NCBI GenBank assembly: GCA_028285085.1
Contig: JANQQI010000129.1
Coordinates: 1-64,000, forward strand
Reading direction: 5' to 3'
Length of the DNA stretch: 64,000 nt
Source: Saprospiraceae bacterium
GTDB lineage: Bacteria; Bacteroidota; Bacteroidia; Chitinophagales; Saprospiraceae
Shown here: positions 19,218 to 28,701 of the stretch, one piece after another
How the letters are laid out: each line of letters starts with the position of its first letter
Numbering within the stretch: the stretch's first letter is position 1
The notes under the pieces: model-generated
What the model was told of the DNA's origin: nothing
The model's database searches: none
The model's input: only the letters and a program-made list of their open reading frames with translations
Translations under genes and position numbers: made by a program

Positions 19218-19712
19218 CTATTCTTCCTCTTCGCTTGCAGTAGCAGCTGGTGTAGCTGGCGCAGCAGCAACATTTTTATTGCCTCCTCGACGAGTACGGC
19301 GGCGACGGCGTGATGATGATTTTCCACCATCTGTCTTAGCAGTCAACAACAAATCGTTGTAGTCTACCAATTCAATCATTGCAGTTTCGGCACCATCACT
19401 TTTTCGGAAACCTGTCTTAATGATACGGACATAACCTCCTGGGCGATCACCTACCTTAGCCGCAATCGGTCCAAAGAGCTCTTTGACAGCGTCTTTGCTT
19501 TGCAGATAAGAGAAAACCACACGACGAGAATGCGTCGTATCTGTTTTTGATTTTGTAATCAAAGGCTCAATATGCTTGCGCAACGCTTTCGCCTTTGCCA
19601 ATGTTGTATTGATTCGCTTGTGCGTAATCAATGCAATAGACATGTTTTTTAACAGTGCTTTACGGTGGCCTGATTTACGACCGAGATGGTTAAACTTTTT
19701 ACCGTGTCTCAT
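19218..19712 (-). CDS. rplQ: Ribosomal protein L17 with acidic and basic C-terminal tail
   Basis: The first 125 residues are standard L17 ([24 protein letters not shown], then [13 protein letters not shown]-type helices). L17 sits near the peptide exit of the large subunit. The protein has 164 residues instead of about 120. The extra tail is low-complexity: an arginine-rich block ([14 protein letters not shown]), an alanine-proline segment and a run of glutamates at the end. Such tails occur in Bacteroidota L17. It is the last gene of the series, 122 bases after rpoA, with a terminator-like hairpin between them at 19801. Confidence 0.97.
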   Translation of the reverse strand: MRHGKKFNHLGRKSGHRKALLKNMSIALITHKRINTTLAKAKALRKHIEPLITKSKTDTTHSRRVVFSYLQSKDAVKELFGPIAAKVGDRPGGYVRIIKTGFRKSDGAETAMIELVDYNDLLLTAKTDGGKSSSRRRRRTRRGGNKNVAAAPATPAATASEEEE

Positions 19713-19800
19713 TTTTTCAGGTTTTAAATTTTATGAACTTCGCAACACTTTTCGGACGCTGCCTAGTCGGTAATTGCAATAATGTAATATCGAACATGAA

Positions 19801-19825
19801 AAAAGGCTGTGAATCACAGCCTTTT
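19801..19825 (-). terminator. Terminator-like hairpin between rpoA and rplQ
   Basis: An 11 bp perfect stem with a 3-base loop is followed on the minus strand by six T, the full form of an intrinsic terminator, 10 bases after the rpoA stop. It should stop part of the transcripts before rplQ or act as a 3' processing signal. Confidence 0.75.
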
Positions 19826-19834
19826 CGAGGAAAA

Positions 19835-20833
19835 CTAGTCTTCCTCTAGTTTGTATTTTGAAAGATCCATTCCAAAGGTCAAACCTTTATCCTGGAGCAA
19901 TTCTTCGATTTCTACCAACGACTTCTTACCGAAGTTACGGAACTTCAATAGCTCATGAGTGTCGTAGCGCACCAACTCTGCCAGCGTGTTAATCTTAGCT
20001 GCTTTGAGACAGTTGTATGCACGAACTGAAAGATCGAGATCTTCAAGTGAAGTCTTGAGCAATTTACGCATGTGTAAAATGTGCTCATCAACGATATTAT
20101 CTTCACGGCTTGATGCATCATCGAAAGTAATATTCTCATCGGTGATCAACATCAAGTGTTGAATCAAAATACGAGAAGCTTCTTTGATTGCATCTTCCGG
20201 GTGAATGGTACCATCAGTTACCACTTCGATGGTCAATTTTTCGTAATCCGTACGCTGACCAACACGAGTATTAGAAATCTTATACGCGACATTTTTAATC
20301 GGCGTATAGATAGCATCAATTGGAATTACACCAATCGGTGCATCTTTTGGTAAATTTTCGTCAGCTGGTACATAACCACGACCTTTAGTAATCGTAAACT
20401 CCATTTCCAGATTCACGAATGGCTCCATTCGGCAAATCAAAAGATCTGGATTCATGACTTTAAATACATTGGTGTGCTCTTCGATATCTCCTGCACGGAA
20501 TTCTTCTTTTCCGCTTATGGTCAGGTAGATTTTTTCAGAAGTCACATCCTCATCGGCGATTAATTGCTTGAGTCTGATTTGTTTCAAATTCAAAACAATA
20601 TCCACCACATCCTCTACTACGCCTCGAATTGAAGAAAATTCATGCTCTACGCCCGCAATACGGACAGCAGAGATCGCGAAACCTTCAAGTGATGAAAGTA
20701 ATACGCGACGCAGGGAATTCCCTACGGTTTGCCCGAAACCCGGCTCCAGCGGCTTGAATTCGAAGGTTCCTTCGAAATCCGTTGCTTTTTGCAGGATAAT
20801 TTTGTCGGGCTTCTGGAAATTCAAAATGCTCAT
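19835..20833 (-). CDS. rpoA: RNA polymerase alpha subunit
   Basis: The 332-residue protein has the N-terminal dimerisation domain ([28 protein letters not shown]) that nucleates polymerase assembly, and the C-terminal domain ([40 protein letters not shown]) that contacts upstream DNA and activators. Its place after rpsD and before rplQ is the standard alpha-operon order. The 103-base gap to rpsD carries a hairpin related in sequence to one in front of rplC. A terminator-like hairpin follows directly. Confidence 0.98.
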   Translation of the reverse strand: MSILNFQKPDKIILQKATDFEGTFEFKPLEPGFGQTVGNSLRRVLLSSLEGFAISAVRIAGVEHEFSSIRGVVEDVVDIVLNLKQIRLKQLIADEDVTSEKIYLTISGKEEFRAGDIEEHTNVFKVMNPDLLICRMEPFVNLEMEFTITKGRGYVPADENLPKDAPIGVIPIDAIYTPIKNVAYKISNTRVGQRTDYEKLTIEVVTDGTIHPEDAIKEASRILIQHLMLITDENITFDDASSREDNIVDEHILHMRKLLKTSLEDLDLSVRAYNCLKAAKINTLAELVRYDTHELLKFRNFGKKSLVEIEELLQDKGLTFGMDLSKYKLEED

Positions 20834-20895
20834 AAGCTGAGTTATTCTTTAGAGGGATTTTAAGATTAGGAACTATTTCCAGTGGATCAACAAGT

Positions 20896-20929
20896 TTGGA
20901 CGAAAGCCGTATGCACAACTTTCGTCCAA
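20896..20929 (-). promoter_or_regulatory. rpoA leader hairpin, shared element copy 2
   Basis: A perfect 11 bp stem (20896-20906 with 20919-20929) and 12-base loop lies 8 bases after the rpsD stop and 62 bases before rpoA. Read on the plus strand it contains ACGAAAGCCGT then GCACAACTTTCG; the rplC leader has the same first block and a one-mismatch copy of the second. Confidence 0.65.
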
Positions 20930-20936
20930 GCGAGAA

Positions 20937-21548
20937 TTACTTAGAGTACAATTCGACGATCAACTGTTCGTTGATGTTCTCGGGGATGTTGGTACGCTCT
21001 GGGTAAGCCAGAAATACACCTTCCATCTTGTCAGGATTCCACTCTAACCAGCCAAATTTACGTACATCTGATTTATTCTTGACGCTATCAACGATCGCTT
21101 CCATACCTTGTGATCTACCGCGTACGCTGATCACATCACCTGGACGTAAAGCTGTTGAAGGTACATTCGTAACAACGCCATTAACCATCACGTGTTTGTG
21201 TGATACCAATTGACGTGCGGCACGGCGAGTAGGTGCAATACCTAAACGGAAGACAGTATTATCGAGACGAGCCTCCAGGAATTGTAGCAAAACCTCACCC
21301 GTTACGCCTTTTTTGCTATTTGCTCTTTCAAACAGATTGCGGAACTGACGCTCCAATACACCATATGTATATTTTGCTTTCTGCTTTTCCATCAACTGCA
21401 AAGCGTAGTCAGATTTTTGCTTTCTACGACGGGAGTTACCGTGCTGTCCGGGAGCATATTTTCTTTTCTCAAACGCCTTATCGAAGCCGTAAATAGACTC
21501 ACCGAATGCTCGGGATTTTTTTGTCTTTGGACCAGTATATCTAGCCAT
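20937..21548 (-). CDS. rpsD: Ribosomal protein S4
   Basis: The 203-residue S4 is a primary 16S rRNA binder of the small subunit. It opens with [21 protein letters not shown] and carries an S4 RNA-binding domain in the centre ([30 protein letters not shown]). The N-terminal region lacks the four-cysteine zinc site, so this is the zinc-free form. In enterobacteria S4 represses its own operon; a hairpin 8 bases after this stop codon is a possible site here, but that is inference. It follows rpsK after 33 bases. Confidence 0.97.
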   Translation of the reverse strand: MARYTGPKTKKSRAFGESIYGFDKAFEKRKYAPGQHGNSRRRKQKSDYALQLMEKQKAKYTYGVLERQFRNLFERANSKKGVTGEVLLQFLEARLDNTVFRLGIAPTRRAARQLVSHKHVMVNGVVTNVPSTALRPGDVISVRGRSQGMEAIVDSVKNKSDVRKFGWLEWNPDKMEGVFLAYPERTNIPENINEQLIVELYSK

Positions 21549-21581
21549 CGTTATTTGGACTGTATTATTTTATAAAATATA

Positions 21582-21968
21582 TTAGACTCTTCTGCGCTTA
21601 GGTGGGCGACAGCCATTGTGGGGAATCGGCGTAACGTCTTTGATACGCGTCACTTTGATCCCTGCTACATCAATCGCTCGAATCGCTGCTTCACGTCCTG
21701 ATCCAGGTCCTTTCACAAAAACCTCAGCAGTACGCATACCAGCTTCGAAAGCGGTACGTGCAGCATCCGCAGCAGCCGTTTGTGCAGCATAAGGTGTGTT
21801 CTTTTTAGAACCACGGAAACCAGCCTTACCAGCCGATGCCCAGGAGATCACCTGTCCTTTCTTATTACAAAGCGAAATGATGATATTATTGAAACTTGCC
21901 TTGATGTACACCAAGCCTTCCGGCTCGATTTTCACCTTTCTTTTTTTAACTTTTTTTCCTTTGGCCAT
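21582..21968 (-). CDS. rpsK: Ribosomal protein S11
   Basis: The 128-residue S11 lies on the platform of the 30S subunit. Recognisable parts are [27 protein letters not shown], the [16 protein letters not shown] loop and the conserved basic end [18 protein letters not shown]. Length matches the family. It lies 61 bases after rpsM and 33 before rpsD; the gap before it contains a short CTGCC/GGCAG hairpin (21986-22000). Confidence 0.97.
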   Translation of the reverse strand: MAKGKKVKKRKVKIEPEGLVYIKASFNNIIISLCNKKGQVISWASAGKAGFRGSKKNTPYAAQTAAADAARTAFEAGMRTAEVFVKGPGSGREAAIRAIDVAGIKVTRIKDVTPIPHNGCRPPKRRRV

Positions 21969-22029
21969 GCTATAAAGTTTGAATTCTGCCGCTTAGGCAG
22001 CTTTATTTAAAGCTGAAATCCGAAATTTA

Positions 22030-22407
22030 TTATTTAGTCGCTTTCTTCTTATTAGCAACCGTTTTACGCTTACCTTTACGAGTACGCGCATTAGTTTGCG
22101 TGCGCTGACCGCGAACTGGCAAACCTTTACGGTGGCGAAGCCCACGGTAGCATCCGATATCCATCAATCGTTTGATGTTCATTTGCACCTCAGAGCGAAG
22201 CTGACCTTCTACTTTGTACTCATCCTGGAGAATACGAGAAATTTCACGAATATTATCATCTGTCCAGTCTGTGACTTTCACACTTTCATCAATATCCGCT
22301 TTCTCTAAAATCTTCTTAGCGGTAGTTTGACCAACACCAAAGATATAGGTCAGACCAACAACGCCTCTTTTGTTTCTTGGCAAATCGACACCTGCAATAC
22401 GAGCCAT
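22030..22407 (-). CDS. rpsM: Ribosomal protein S13
   Basis: The 125-residue S13 sits in the head of the 30S subunit and contacts the P-site tRNA and L5. It opens with [26 protein letters not shown] and has the helix-two-turn-helix motif [28 protein letters not shown]. The lysine-rich tail ([13 protein letters not shown]) is the part that reaches the tRNA. It follows rpmJ after 37 bases, the usual order. Confidence 0.97.
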   Translation of the reverse strand: MARIAGVDLPRNKRGVVGLTYIFGVGQTTAKKILEKADIDESVKVTDWTDDNIREISRILQDEYKVEGQLRSEVQMNIKRLMDIGCYRGLRHRKGLPVRGQRTQTNARTRKGKRKTVANKKKATK

Positions 22408-22444
22408 ACGAATTTACTTTTATAGTGGGCTTTATAAATTGGAA

Positions 22445-22561
22445 TTATCCCTGACGTTGCTTGAACTTGGGATTCTTCTTATTGATAATGTACAGTTTTC
22501 CTTTTCGGCGAACAATCTTGCAATCAGCAGATCGTTTTTTTATTGAAGCTCTTACTTTCAT
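22445..22561 (-). CDS. rpmJ: Ribosomal protein L36, zinc-free form
   Basis: The 38-residue frame starts at the ATG at 22559-22561 and reads [19 protein letters not shown], then a segment ending PKFKQRQG. The length and the ends are those of L36. The zinc-binding form has three cysteines and a histidine; here only one cysteine is left, so this copy should not bind zinc. It lies between infA (27 bases) and rpsM (37 bases), the standard position. Confidence 0.93.
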   Translation of the reverse strand: MKVRASIKKRSADCKIVRRKGKLYIINKKNPKFKQRQG

Positions 22562-22588
22562 TTCAGTATAATTTTACGTTGTAGCACG

Positions 22589-22807
22589 TTATTTGTAACG
22601 ATAGATAATACGACCACGACTTAAATCATAAGGAGACATCTCAACCGATACCTTATCGCCAGGTAGAATACGAATGTAATTCATGCGCATTTTACCAGAG
22701 ATTGTTGCAACGATTCGGTGGTCATTCTCGAGTCGTACTCTGAACATTGCGTTGGAGAGTGCTTCCTCAATAATGCCATCCTGTTTGATTACGTCCTGTT
22801 TTGCCAT
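22589..22807 (-). CDS. infA: Translation initiation factor IF-1
   Basis: The 72-residue protein is a single S1/OB-fold domain ([28 protein letters not shown], then [35 protein letters not shown]). IF-1 occupies the A site of the 30S subunit during initiation. It lies 64 bases after map, and that gap contains a promoter match (22826-22857). infA, rpmJ, rpsM, rpsK and the genes after them may thus be made independently of the upstream genes. Confidence 0.97.
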   Translation of the reverse strand: MAKQDVIKQDGIIEEALSNAMFRVRLENDHRIVATISGKMRMNYIRILPGDKVSVEMSPYDLSRGRIIYRYK

Positions 22808-22825
22808 AGTTCAAATTTCGGTGTG

Positions 22826-22857
22826 CAAAGATACAAAAACTAAATGATTTTTACCAA
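22826..22857 (-). promoter_or_regulatory. Internal promoter before infA
   Basis: On the minus strand TTGG (22854-22857), 20 bases, then TATCTTTG (22826-22833) fits the Bacteroidota consensus with one mismatch in the upstream box. It ends 19 bases before the infA start. Confidence 0.6.
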
Positions 22858-22871
22858 TAGTTTGTAAAAAA

Positions 22872-23708
22872 TTAGTTGAGCCCGGAAATCACCGCACGTT
22901 CATCCTTAGAGCTCACCTCGTTTACATTTGGATTTGCAGCAATTGCCGCCTCAATTGGCTTATGGTCAGAAAGAATATCAGCCTTATTTTGGCCTACTGC
23001 GACCGTATGCTCGTAGTGCGCTGAAGGCAGATGATCACGCGTAATGATTGTCCAACCATCCGCTGATTGCTTAACTTCTCTGCGCCCCAGATTCACCATC
23101 GGTTCGATAGCGATGACTAATCCTTCTCGCAATTTGGGACCACTCCCTCGCTTGCCATAATTAGGTACTTCCGGTGCTTCGTGCAGATTGCGGCCAATAC
23201 CGTGGCCAACGAGTTCGCGCACAACACCATAGCGATGCTTCCGTTCACAATATTCCTGAACAGCAAAGGAGATATCTCCAATGCGTTTACCAGAAACAGC
23301 CTTTTCGATACCTTTGTATAGAGAGGTCTTAGTCACCCGCAACAACTCCATCACTTTCTCATCTACATCACCTAAGGCAAAAGTAAATGCGGCGTCACCG
23401 TAAAAATCATTCATGTACACACCACAGTCAACCGATACGACATCACCATCTTTGAATGGCTCGTCGGCAGGAATTCCGTGGACTACACACTCGTTCTTAG
23501 AAATACACAAGGTGGCAGGAAAACCATTATATCCTTTGAAACCGGGTTTTGCACCGTGGTCCCGAATCAATTGCTCAGCGGCTTGATCTAATTCGGTCCC
23601 GGTAATTCCGGGGCGGATCATGGTAGCAACCTCTGTCAAAGCCTTACAAACCAGCAAACAACTTTGCCGGATCAGCTCAATTTCTTCTTGTGTCTTAAAG
23701 TAGATCAT
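22872..23708 (-). CDS. map: Methionine aminopeptidase, type I
   Basis: The 278-residue protein removes the N-terminal methionine from new proteins. The pita-bread fold metal ligands are visible: the two aspartates in VDCGVYMNDFYGDAAF, the histidine in GHGIGRNLHEAPEVP, and the glutamates in IEPMV and HYEHTVAV. The substrate-side histidine is in ECVVHGIPAD. It is about 25 residues longer than Escherichia coli Map, the extra part being a C-terminal tail after the last ligand. It follows secY by 20 bases; map between secY and infA is typical of Bacteroidota and Firmicutes. Confidence 0.97.
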   Translation of the reverse strand: MIYFKTQEEIELIRQSCLLVCKALTEVATMIRPGITGTELDQAAEQLIRDHGAKPGFKGYNGFPATLCISKNECVVHGIPADEPFKDGDVVSVDCGVYMNDFYGDAAFTFALGDVDEKVMELLRVTKTSLYKGIEKAVSGKRIGDISFAVQEYCERKHRYGVVRELVGHGIGRNLHEAPEVPNYGKRGSGPKLREGLVIAIEPMVNLGRREVKQSADGWTIITRDHLPSAHYEHTVAVGQNKADILSDHKPIEAAIAANPNVNEVSSKDERAVISGLN

Positions 23709-23728
23709 TCTCCTTCTTCAACTCTGGA

Positions 23729-25084
23729 TTACATTGGAGCACCAATACCCTGTACGCCACTGCGACCACGCAAGCGACCAGATTTCACCAGACCATCGTA
23801 CTTACGCATCAACAAGTAGCTTTCAACCTGCTGCAAAGTATCCAATACAACTGCCACCAGGATCAATAGAGAAGTTCCTCCAAAGAACATCGCAAAACCG
23901 ATGTTTACACCAAACATCGCAGCGAAAGCAGGTAAAATGGCAATGATACCAAGGAAAATAGATCCAGGTAGTGTGATTCGAGTCGTTACAGAATCAATGA
24001 AGTCCGCCGTTTTCTTACCCGGCTTAATACCCGGAATAAAAGCATTTTGACGCTTCAAGTATTCAGCGTATTGCTGTGGATTTACCAACAGAGCCGTGTA
24101 GATATAGGTAAAGACTACTACTAAGACGAAGTAGATAATATTATAAGGTCCAGAGGTGAAATCATTTAATTTCACCAAAAAGTCACTATCAGCAAGTGAG
24201 CTGCCGCTATTACCCAACAACTGCAAAACAGTAGCAGGGATAAACATCAAAGCCTGAGCAAAGATAATTGGCATTACACCAGATGCGTTCACTTTGATTG
24301 GAATGTAATCGCGATTACCAGAAACAGGCATTGCCGATGCACCACGACCAACCATACGCTTAGCAAATTGGATCGGAATACGACGTACTGCCTGAACAAT
24401 CATCACTGTTGCCATCACCACGAAGAACAAGGCCGCCATTTCAATCACGAAGGTCAAACCAAACTGGTTACTAAATTCGTAAGCCAGAGCACCAGGCAAG
24501 GTAGCAATGATACCGATCATAATCAGCAAGGATACACCATTACCGATCCCCTTATCGGTGATACGTTCACCTAACCACATCGCAAAGATGGTACCCGCAG
24601 AAAGGACAATCACATTACAAATCCAGAATAAACCAACTGAGATTGATTCTGAAATCGCACCTTGCTGCTGAATATAAGCAAGGTATCCCCCACCCTGAAC
24701 CAAAGTAATGGCCAGAGTAAGCAAACGAGTGATTTGATTGAGTTTTTTACGACCTGATTCTCCCTCGCGTTGCTGAAGACGCTGGAAGTAAGGAACAGCA
24801 AAGCCCATCAACTGAATGATGATCGATGCCGTGATATAAGGCATAATACCTAAAGCAAAAATAGCAGCATTATTGAACGCTCCTCCGGTAAAAGTATTGA
24901 TCAAACCAAAGAGATCCGTTGCTCCTTCGGCACCACCGGTGGTCAATTTAGATGGATCAACACCAGGCAATACCACATAGGATCCAAATCGATAAACCAT
25001 TAACATCCCCAGCGTAAACAGGATTCGATCCCGCAGCTCTTTGATCTTCCAGATATTTTTTAAGGTTGTAATAAACTTTTTCAT
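23729..25084 (-). CDS. secY: Preprotein translocase subunit SecY
   Basis: The 451-residue protein has the ten membrane helices of the Sec channel. It starts with the cytoplasmic helix KKFITTLKNIWKIKELRDRILFTLGMLMVYRFGSYVVLPGVDP; the plug region GGAFNNAAIFALGIMPYITASIIIQL and the loop before helix nine (KPGKKTADFIDSVTTRITLPGS) are recognisable. It serves export of the T9SS cargo proteins in this window across the inner membrane. The 117-base gap after rplO carries an interrupted hairpin (25118-25140). Confidence 0.98.
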   Translation of the reverse strand: MKKFITTLKNIWKIKELRDRILFTLGMLMVYRFGSYVVLPGVDPSKLTTGGAEGATDLFGLINTFTGGAFNNAAIFALGIMPYITASIIIQLMGFAVPYFQRLQQREGESGRKKLNQITRLLTLAITLVQGGGYLAYIQQQGAISESISVGLFWICNVIVLSAGTIFAMWLGERITDKGIGNGVSLLIMIGIIATLPGALAYEFSNQFGLTFVIEMAALFFVVMATVMIVQAVRRIPIQFAKRMVGRGASAMPVSGNRDYIPIKVNASGVMPIIFAQALMFIPATVLQLLGNSGSSLADSDFLVKLNDFTSGPYNIIYFVLVVVFTYIYTALLVNPQQYAEYLKRQNAFIPGIKPGKKTADFIDSVTTRITLPGSIFLGIIAILPAFAAMFGVNIGFAMFFGGTSLLILVAVVLDTLQQVESYLLMRKYDGLVKSGRLRGRSGVQGIGAPM

Positions 25085-25117
25085 CAGCGAAAATTACAGT
25101 GGTTTAAAAAGTGCTGA

Positions 25118-25140
25118 TGCCCACCAGTAACTGGCAGGCA
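25118..25140 (-). promoter_or_regulatory. Hairpin in the secY leader
   Basis: Two 4 bp stems (TGCC/GGCA outside, CCAG/CTGG inside) are separated by a symmetric CA/CA internal loop and closed by TAA. It lies in the rplO-secY gap, one of the longer gaps of the series. Function unknown. Confidence 0.4.
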
Positions 25141-25201
25141 TATTCTTATAATTTCCGAACAAATCGGTCGGTTACTTTCAGCTTTTGCGTCACACGAATT
25201 T

Positions 25202-25648
25202 TTATAGAACATTAATCGTGCCGCCTGCTGCTTCTACTGCCTTTTTGGCAGATTCAGAACAAGCGTGGACAGTGATTTCGAGTTTAGCGGTCAATTCGCC
25301 ATGTCCCAAAACTTTCACTTTATCATTAACTTTTACAATACCATTAGCTACCAAAGTTTCCATGTTGATAGCTGAGAGATTAAATTTATCGGCAATGGCT
25401 TGCAAACGGCTCAAGTTCAAAGGCACATATTCAACGCGGTTATGATTCTTGAATCCACGTTTTGGTAAACGCATCTGTAGTGGCATTTGACCACCTTCGA
25501 AGTTGCGCTTACGGCTGTAACCCGAACGAGATTTTTGACCTTTGTGCCCACGTGTACTGGTACCACCTCGGCCAGAGCCTTGTCCACGAGCAATTCTTTT
25601 TCTCTTTTTTACGGCACCTTTAGCAGGTTTTAGCGTATGTAGTTCCAT
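25202..25648 (-). CDS. rplO: Ribosomal protein L15
   Basis: The 148-residue L15 has the long basic, glycine-rich N-terminal extension that threads into 23S rRNA (KKRKRIARGQGSGRGGTSTRGHKGQKSRSGYSRK) and a compact C-terminal domain ending VEAAGGTINVL. Length is normal. It is 39 bases after rpmD and 117 bases before secY, in the usual spc order. Confidence 0.97.
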   Translation of the reverse strand: MELHTLKPAKGAVKKRKRIARGQGSGRGGTSTRGHKGQKSRSGYSRKRNFEGGQMPLQMRLPKRGFKNHNRVEYVPLNLSRLQAIADKFNLSAINMETLVANGIVKVNDKVKVLGHGELTAKLEITVHACSESAKKAVEAAGGTINVL

Positions 25649-25687
25649 TTTATTAAAATTGGAATAGTTGTTTATACGAAAATGTGA

Positions 25688-25867
25688 TTACAATTGTTCC
25701 ACTTCAACTAAGTGGCTGACTTTATCGATCATTCCCTGAATCTGAGGTGTCACTTCGTGAACGACACTGTGGTTGATCTTGCGCAAGCCCAAAGCTTCGA
25801 TAGTAGCCTTTTGGCGCTTAGATCGATCGATCGTGCTTTTGACTTGTGTAATTTTAACTTTACCCAT
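25688..25867 (-). CDS. rpmD: Ribosomal protein L30
   Basis: The 59-residue frame begins at the ATG at 25865-25867 (MGKVKITQVKSTIDRSKRQK) and ends HLVEVEQL. The core RQKATIEALGLRKINHSVV is the L30 signature, where one protein helix contacts 5S and 23S rRNA. The length is typical for bacterial L30. It lies 20 bases after rpsE and 39 before rplO. Confidence 0.95.
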   Translation of the reverse strand: MGKVKITQVKSTIDRSKRQKATIEALGLRKINHSVVHEVTPQIQGMIDKVSHLVEVEQL

Positions 25868-25887
25868 TTTATAGATGGTTTTCTATA

Positions 25888-26406
25888 TTATCCGTTAAAT
25901 AACTTCTCCATTGAGATATTACGCTGGCGTGCGATCTCCATTGGGCTACGCAATTTCGACAAAGCATCGATAGTCGCTTTCACTACGTTGTGAGGATTTG
26001 ATGATCCTTGAGATTTTGCCAATACGTTTTGTACACCTGCGATCTCCAATACTGCACGCATTGCACCACCGGCAATTACCCCGGTACCATCTGCTGCTGG
26101 TTTGATTAAAACCTTACCAGCACCGAACTTTCCTTTTTGCTCGTGCGGGATCGTTCCTTTGTACAATGGCACTTTAATCAGATTCTTCTTCGCGTCATCT
26201 ACAGCTTTGGCGATAGACTCGGATACGTCACGTGCTTTACCCAAACCGTGACCTACTGCACCTTTACCATCTCCGACTACAACGATCGCTGCAAAACTAA
26301 AGGTACGTCCACCTTTTGTCACTTTCGCTACTCGGTTAAGGTTTACTAATTTCTCTTTGAGCTCGGTATCAGTAGGTTTTACCTTATTTGGAGTTCTTTT
26401 TGCCAT
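25888..26406 (-). CDS. rpsE: Ribosomal protein S5
   Basis: The 172-residue S5 contributes to decoding accuracy on the 30S subunit. The double-stranded-RNA-binding N domain has [42 protein letters not shown]. The C domain has [34 protein letters not shown]. It starts 12 bases after rplR. Everything appears normal for the family. Confidence 0.97.
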   Translation of the reverse strand: MAKRTPNKVKPTDTELKEKLVNLNRVAKVTKGGRTFSFAAIVVVGDGKGAVGHGLGKARDVSESIAKAVDDAKKNLIKVPLYKGTIPHEQKGKFGAGKVLIKPAADGTGVIAGGAMRAVLEIAGVQNVLAKSQGSSNPHNVVKATIDALSKLRSPMEIARQRNISMEKLFNG

Positions 26407-26418
26407 TATCTGTTATTT

Positions 26419-26772
26419 TTAGAATTGCAGACCTCCCTCGCGGGCGCCATCTGCTAATGCTTTTACACGTCCATGATAAAGGTAACCACCTCTATCGAAA
26501 ACGACTTGAGAAATATTTTCGGAAACCGCTTTTTCAGCCAATAACTTCCCAACCTGTTTAGCCTGTTCAGTTTTGGTGATATCGCTAGGTATGCTGCTAT
26601 CCATCGTTGAAGCAGAAGCGATTGTATGTCCTGCTACATCGTCAATCAACTGACAGTAGATCGCTTTATTAGAGCGGTACACAGAAAGACGTGGCAAATT
26701 AGCTGTACCGCTAATTTTCTTTCTGATCCGACGGTGGATACGTTTTACCTTATCTCTTTTTGTAAGTTTCAT
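26419..26772 (-). CDS. rplR: Ribosomal protein L18
   Basis: The 117-residue L18 binds 5S rRNA together with L5 and L25. The basic N-terminus ([21 protein letters not shown]) is followed by the fold [29 protein letters not shown], and the end [28 protein letters not shown] is the family signature. It lies between rplF (48 bases) and rpsE (12 bases). Confidence 0.97.
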   Translation of the reverse strand: MKLTKRDKVKRIHRRIRKKISGTANLPRLSVYRSNKAIYCQLIDDVAGHTIASASTMDSSIPSDITKTEQAKQVGKLLAEKAVSENISQVVFDRGGYLYHGRVKALADGAREGGLQF

Positions 26773-26820
26773 TTTAGAAATTCTTTTATCTATTAACCTA
26801 CGGATGTAGTCTAATATGGA

Positions 26821-27375
26821 TTACTTAGCCGCTGTTTTACCAGCTTTACGACGCAATACTTCGCCCACAAACTTGATACCTTTTCCTTTGTAAGGTTCTG
26901 GCTTACGGAAGGCGCGAATTTTAGCGGCGATCTGACCAATCAATTGCTTATCGTGTGATTCAAGACGAACGATCGGATTCTTACCTTTCTCCATCTTAGC
27001 CTCTACTTTAACCTCATCCGGGATGTAGAACATAATAGGGTGAGAGTATCCAACGATCAACTCCAACAATTGTCCCGTATTCGAAGCACGATAACCAACA
27101 CCCACTAACTCCAATTCCTTAACATATCCTTCGGATACACCAGTTATCATATTCGCAATCAAAGAACGGTACAAACCGTGCATAGAGCGGTGACGCTTTT
27201 GATCTGTAGGACGCTTCACGAGAATTTCGCCCTCATTTTGTTCGACAATAATGTCGGGATCAATCTGCTGTATAAGTTCTCCCTTGGGACCTTTCACAGA
27301 TACTGTATTGCCGCTGCTAATTTTAACTTCGACACCATTCGGTACAGTAATGGGAGCTTTTCCTATCCTTGACAT
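26821..27375 (-). CDS. rplF: Ribosomal protein L6
   Basis: The 184-residue L6 has two related alpha-beta domains; the second contains the conserved end KIRAFRKPEPYKGKGIKFVGEVLRRKAGK that contacts 23S rRNA near the factor-binding site. The first opens with MSRIGKAPITVPNGVEV. Length is normal. It follows rpsH by 38 bases. Confidence 0.97.
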   Translation of the reverse strand: MSRIGKAPITVPNGVEVKISSGNTVSVKGPKGELIQQIDPDIIVEQNEGEILVKRPTDQKRHRSMHGLYRSLIANMITGVSEGYVKELELVGVGYRASNTGQLLELIVGYSHPIMFYIPDEVKVEAKMEKGKNPIVRLESHDKQLIGQIAAKIRAFRKPEPYKGKGIKFVGEVLRRKAGKTAAK

Positions 27376-27413
27376 TTTTCAAGCGTTGATATAATGAATA
27401 AAATCTTTGCTAA

Positions 27414-27818
27414 TTAATATACGTAGCATAGCACTTCACCGCCTAAATTCTCAGCGCGGGCTTGCTTACCGGTCATTACTCCTTTAGAGGTAGATATAAT
27501 GGCGATCCCCAATCCGTTAATCACTCGTGGAATATCGCCAACTGAAGCGTACTTACGCAGACCTGGCTTACTAATTCGACCCAATTTTTGGATCACAGGC
27601 TTTTTTGAGCCAGAGTCGTACTTCAAAGCGATTTTGATAATTCCTTGCTTACCTGCCTCATCATCGAACATGTACTTGAGGATATATCCTTGATCGTACA
27701 GAATCTCGGTAATACTCTTTTTCATCTTAGAAGCCGGGATTTCAACAACCTTGTGGCCCGCTTGCTGTGCATTGCGGATACGGGTCAAGTAGTCTGCGAT
27801 CGGATCTGTTAATGCCAT
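27414..27818 (-). CDS. rpsH: Ribosomal protein S8
   Basis: The 134-residue S8 is a central-domain 16S rRNA binder. It starts [34 protein letters not shown] and ends with the conserved [27 protein letters not shown]. In enterobacteria S8 represses translation of the spc operon at rplE; no equivalent site could be recognised here. It follows rpsN by 37 bases. Confidence 0.97.
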   Translation of the reverse strand: MALTDPIADYLTRIRNAQQAGHKVVEIPASKMKKSITEILYDQGYILKYMFDDEAGKQGIIKIALKYDSGSKKPVIQKLGRISKPGLRKYASVGDIPRVINGLGIAIISTSKGVMTGKQARAENLGGEVLCYVY

Positions 27819-27855
27819 TTTAGACTTATTTTAAAATATTGATCTTTTAAATTGA

Positions 27856-28125
27856 TTACCAACTGGCCTTAGTAACGCCAGGAATTTTACCGTCCAAAGC
27901 CATTTTACGGAATGCTACACGTGAGATGCCAAACATACGCATGTAACCTTTAGGACGACCGGTCAACAAACAACGATTGTGCAAACGAACTTTCGAGGAG
28001 TTACGTGGCAACTTATCCAGCTCATCCCAACGGCCTTCTTCTTTCAATTGCTTACGCTTTTCAGCGTATTTTTCTACCAATCTTTGACGTTTGCGTTCGC
28101 GAGCGATGATCGATTTCTTAGCCAT
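27856..28125 (-). CDS. rpsN: Ribosomal protein S14, zinc-free long form
   Basis: The 89-residue protein is the long form of S14. The conserved part is [28 protein letters not shown] with the end [11 protein letters not shown]. Only one cysteine is present, so the zinc site of the short form is absent. With the zinc-free L36 and S4 in the same operon, this set seems independent of zinc supply. It lies 18 bases after rplE. Confidence 0.97.
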   Translation of the reverse strand: MAKKSIIARERKRQRLVEKYAEKRKQLKEEGRWDELDKLPRNSSKVRLHNRCLLTGRPKGYMRMFGISRVAFRKMALDGKIPGVTKASW

Positions 28126-28143
28126 GTTGTATAATGGTTGATA

Positions 28144-28701
28144 TTAGTTATTCTGATTTTTGAAAGGCATACCCAATGCTTTGAGTAATGCCAGAGCTTC
28201 GGCATCGGTATTGGCAGTGGTCACGAAAGTGATATCCATACCCGTGATCTTGTTGATTTTATCCAAATCAATCTCAGGGAAGATAATCTGCTCAGTTATA
28301 CCCATGGTGTAATTACCACGACCGTCGAAGCTTTTATCATTGATTCCACGGAAGTCACGTACACGAGGCAAAGCTACAGTGATCAAACGCTCCATGAATT
28401 CCCACATACGATTGTGACGTAGGGTTACGCGAGCACCAATAGGCATTCCTTCACGCAGTTTAAAGTTCGATACTGATTTACGCGCTTTTGTTGGTACTGC
28501 ACGTTGACCAGTAATCATCGTCATCTCTGTGAGAGCCGTATCCACGAGCTTCTTATCTGCGGTAGCTGCACCTACACCGTGGTTAACAGAAATCTTAACC
28601 AGACGGGGCACCTGCATAATTGTTTTATACTGGAATTGCTCCATCAATTGAGGAACAACATCTCCTCTATACTTTAACTTAAGGTTGGGTTGATAGCTCA
28701 T
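28144..28701 (-). CDS. rplE: Ribosomal protein L5
   Basis: The 185-residue L5 binds 5S rRNA and bridges to S13. Visible signatures are [51 protein letters not shown] and the end [27 protein letters not shown]. Its ATG overlaps the rplX stop by one base (TAATG), so the two are probably translationally coupled, the only such overlap in the series. Confidence 0.97.
   Translation of the reverse strand: MSYQPNLKLKYRGDVVPQLMEQFQYKTIMQVPRLVKISVNHGVGAATADKKLVDTALTEMTMITGQRAVPTKARKSVSNFKLREGMPIGARVTLRHNRMWEFMERLITVALPRVRDFRGINDKSFDGRGNYTMGITEQIIFPEIDLDKINKITGMDITFVTTANTDAEALALLKALGMPFKNQNN

Noticed and set aside
19006-19362. 118-codon plus-strand frame over the rplQ end and its terminator
   Set aside because: It is antisense to rplQ and runs through the terminator hairpin; no independent support.
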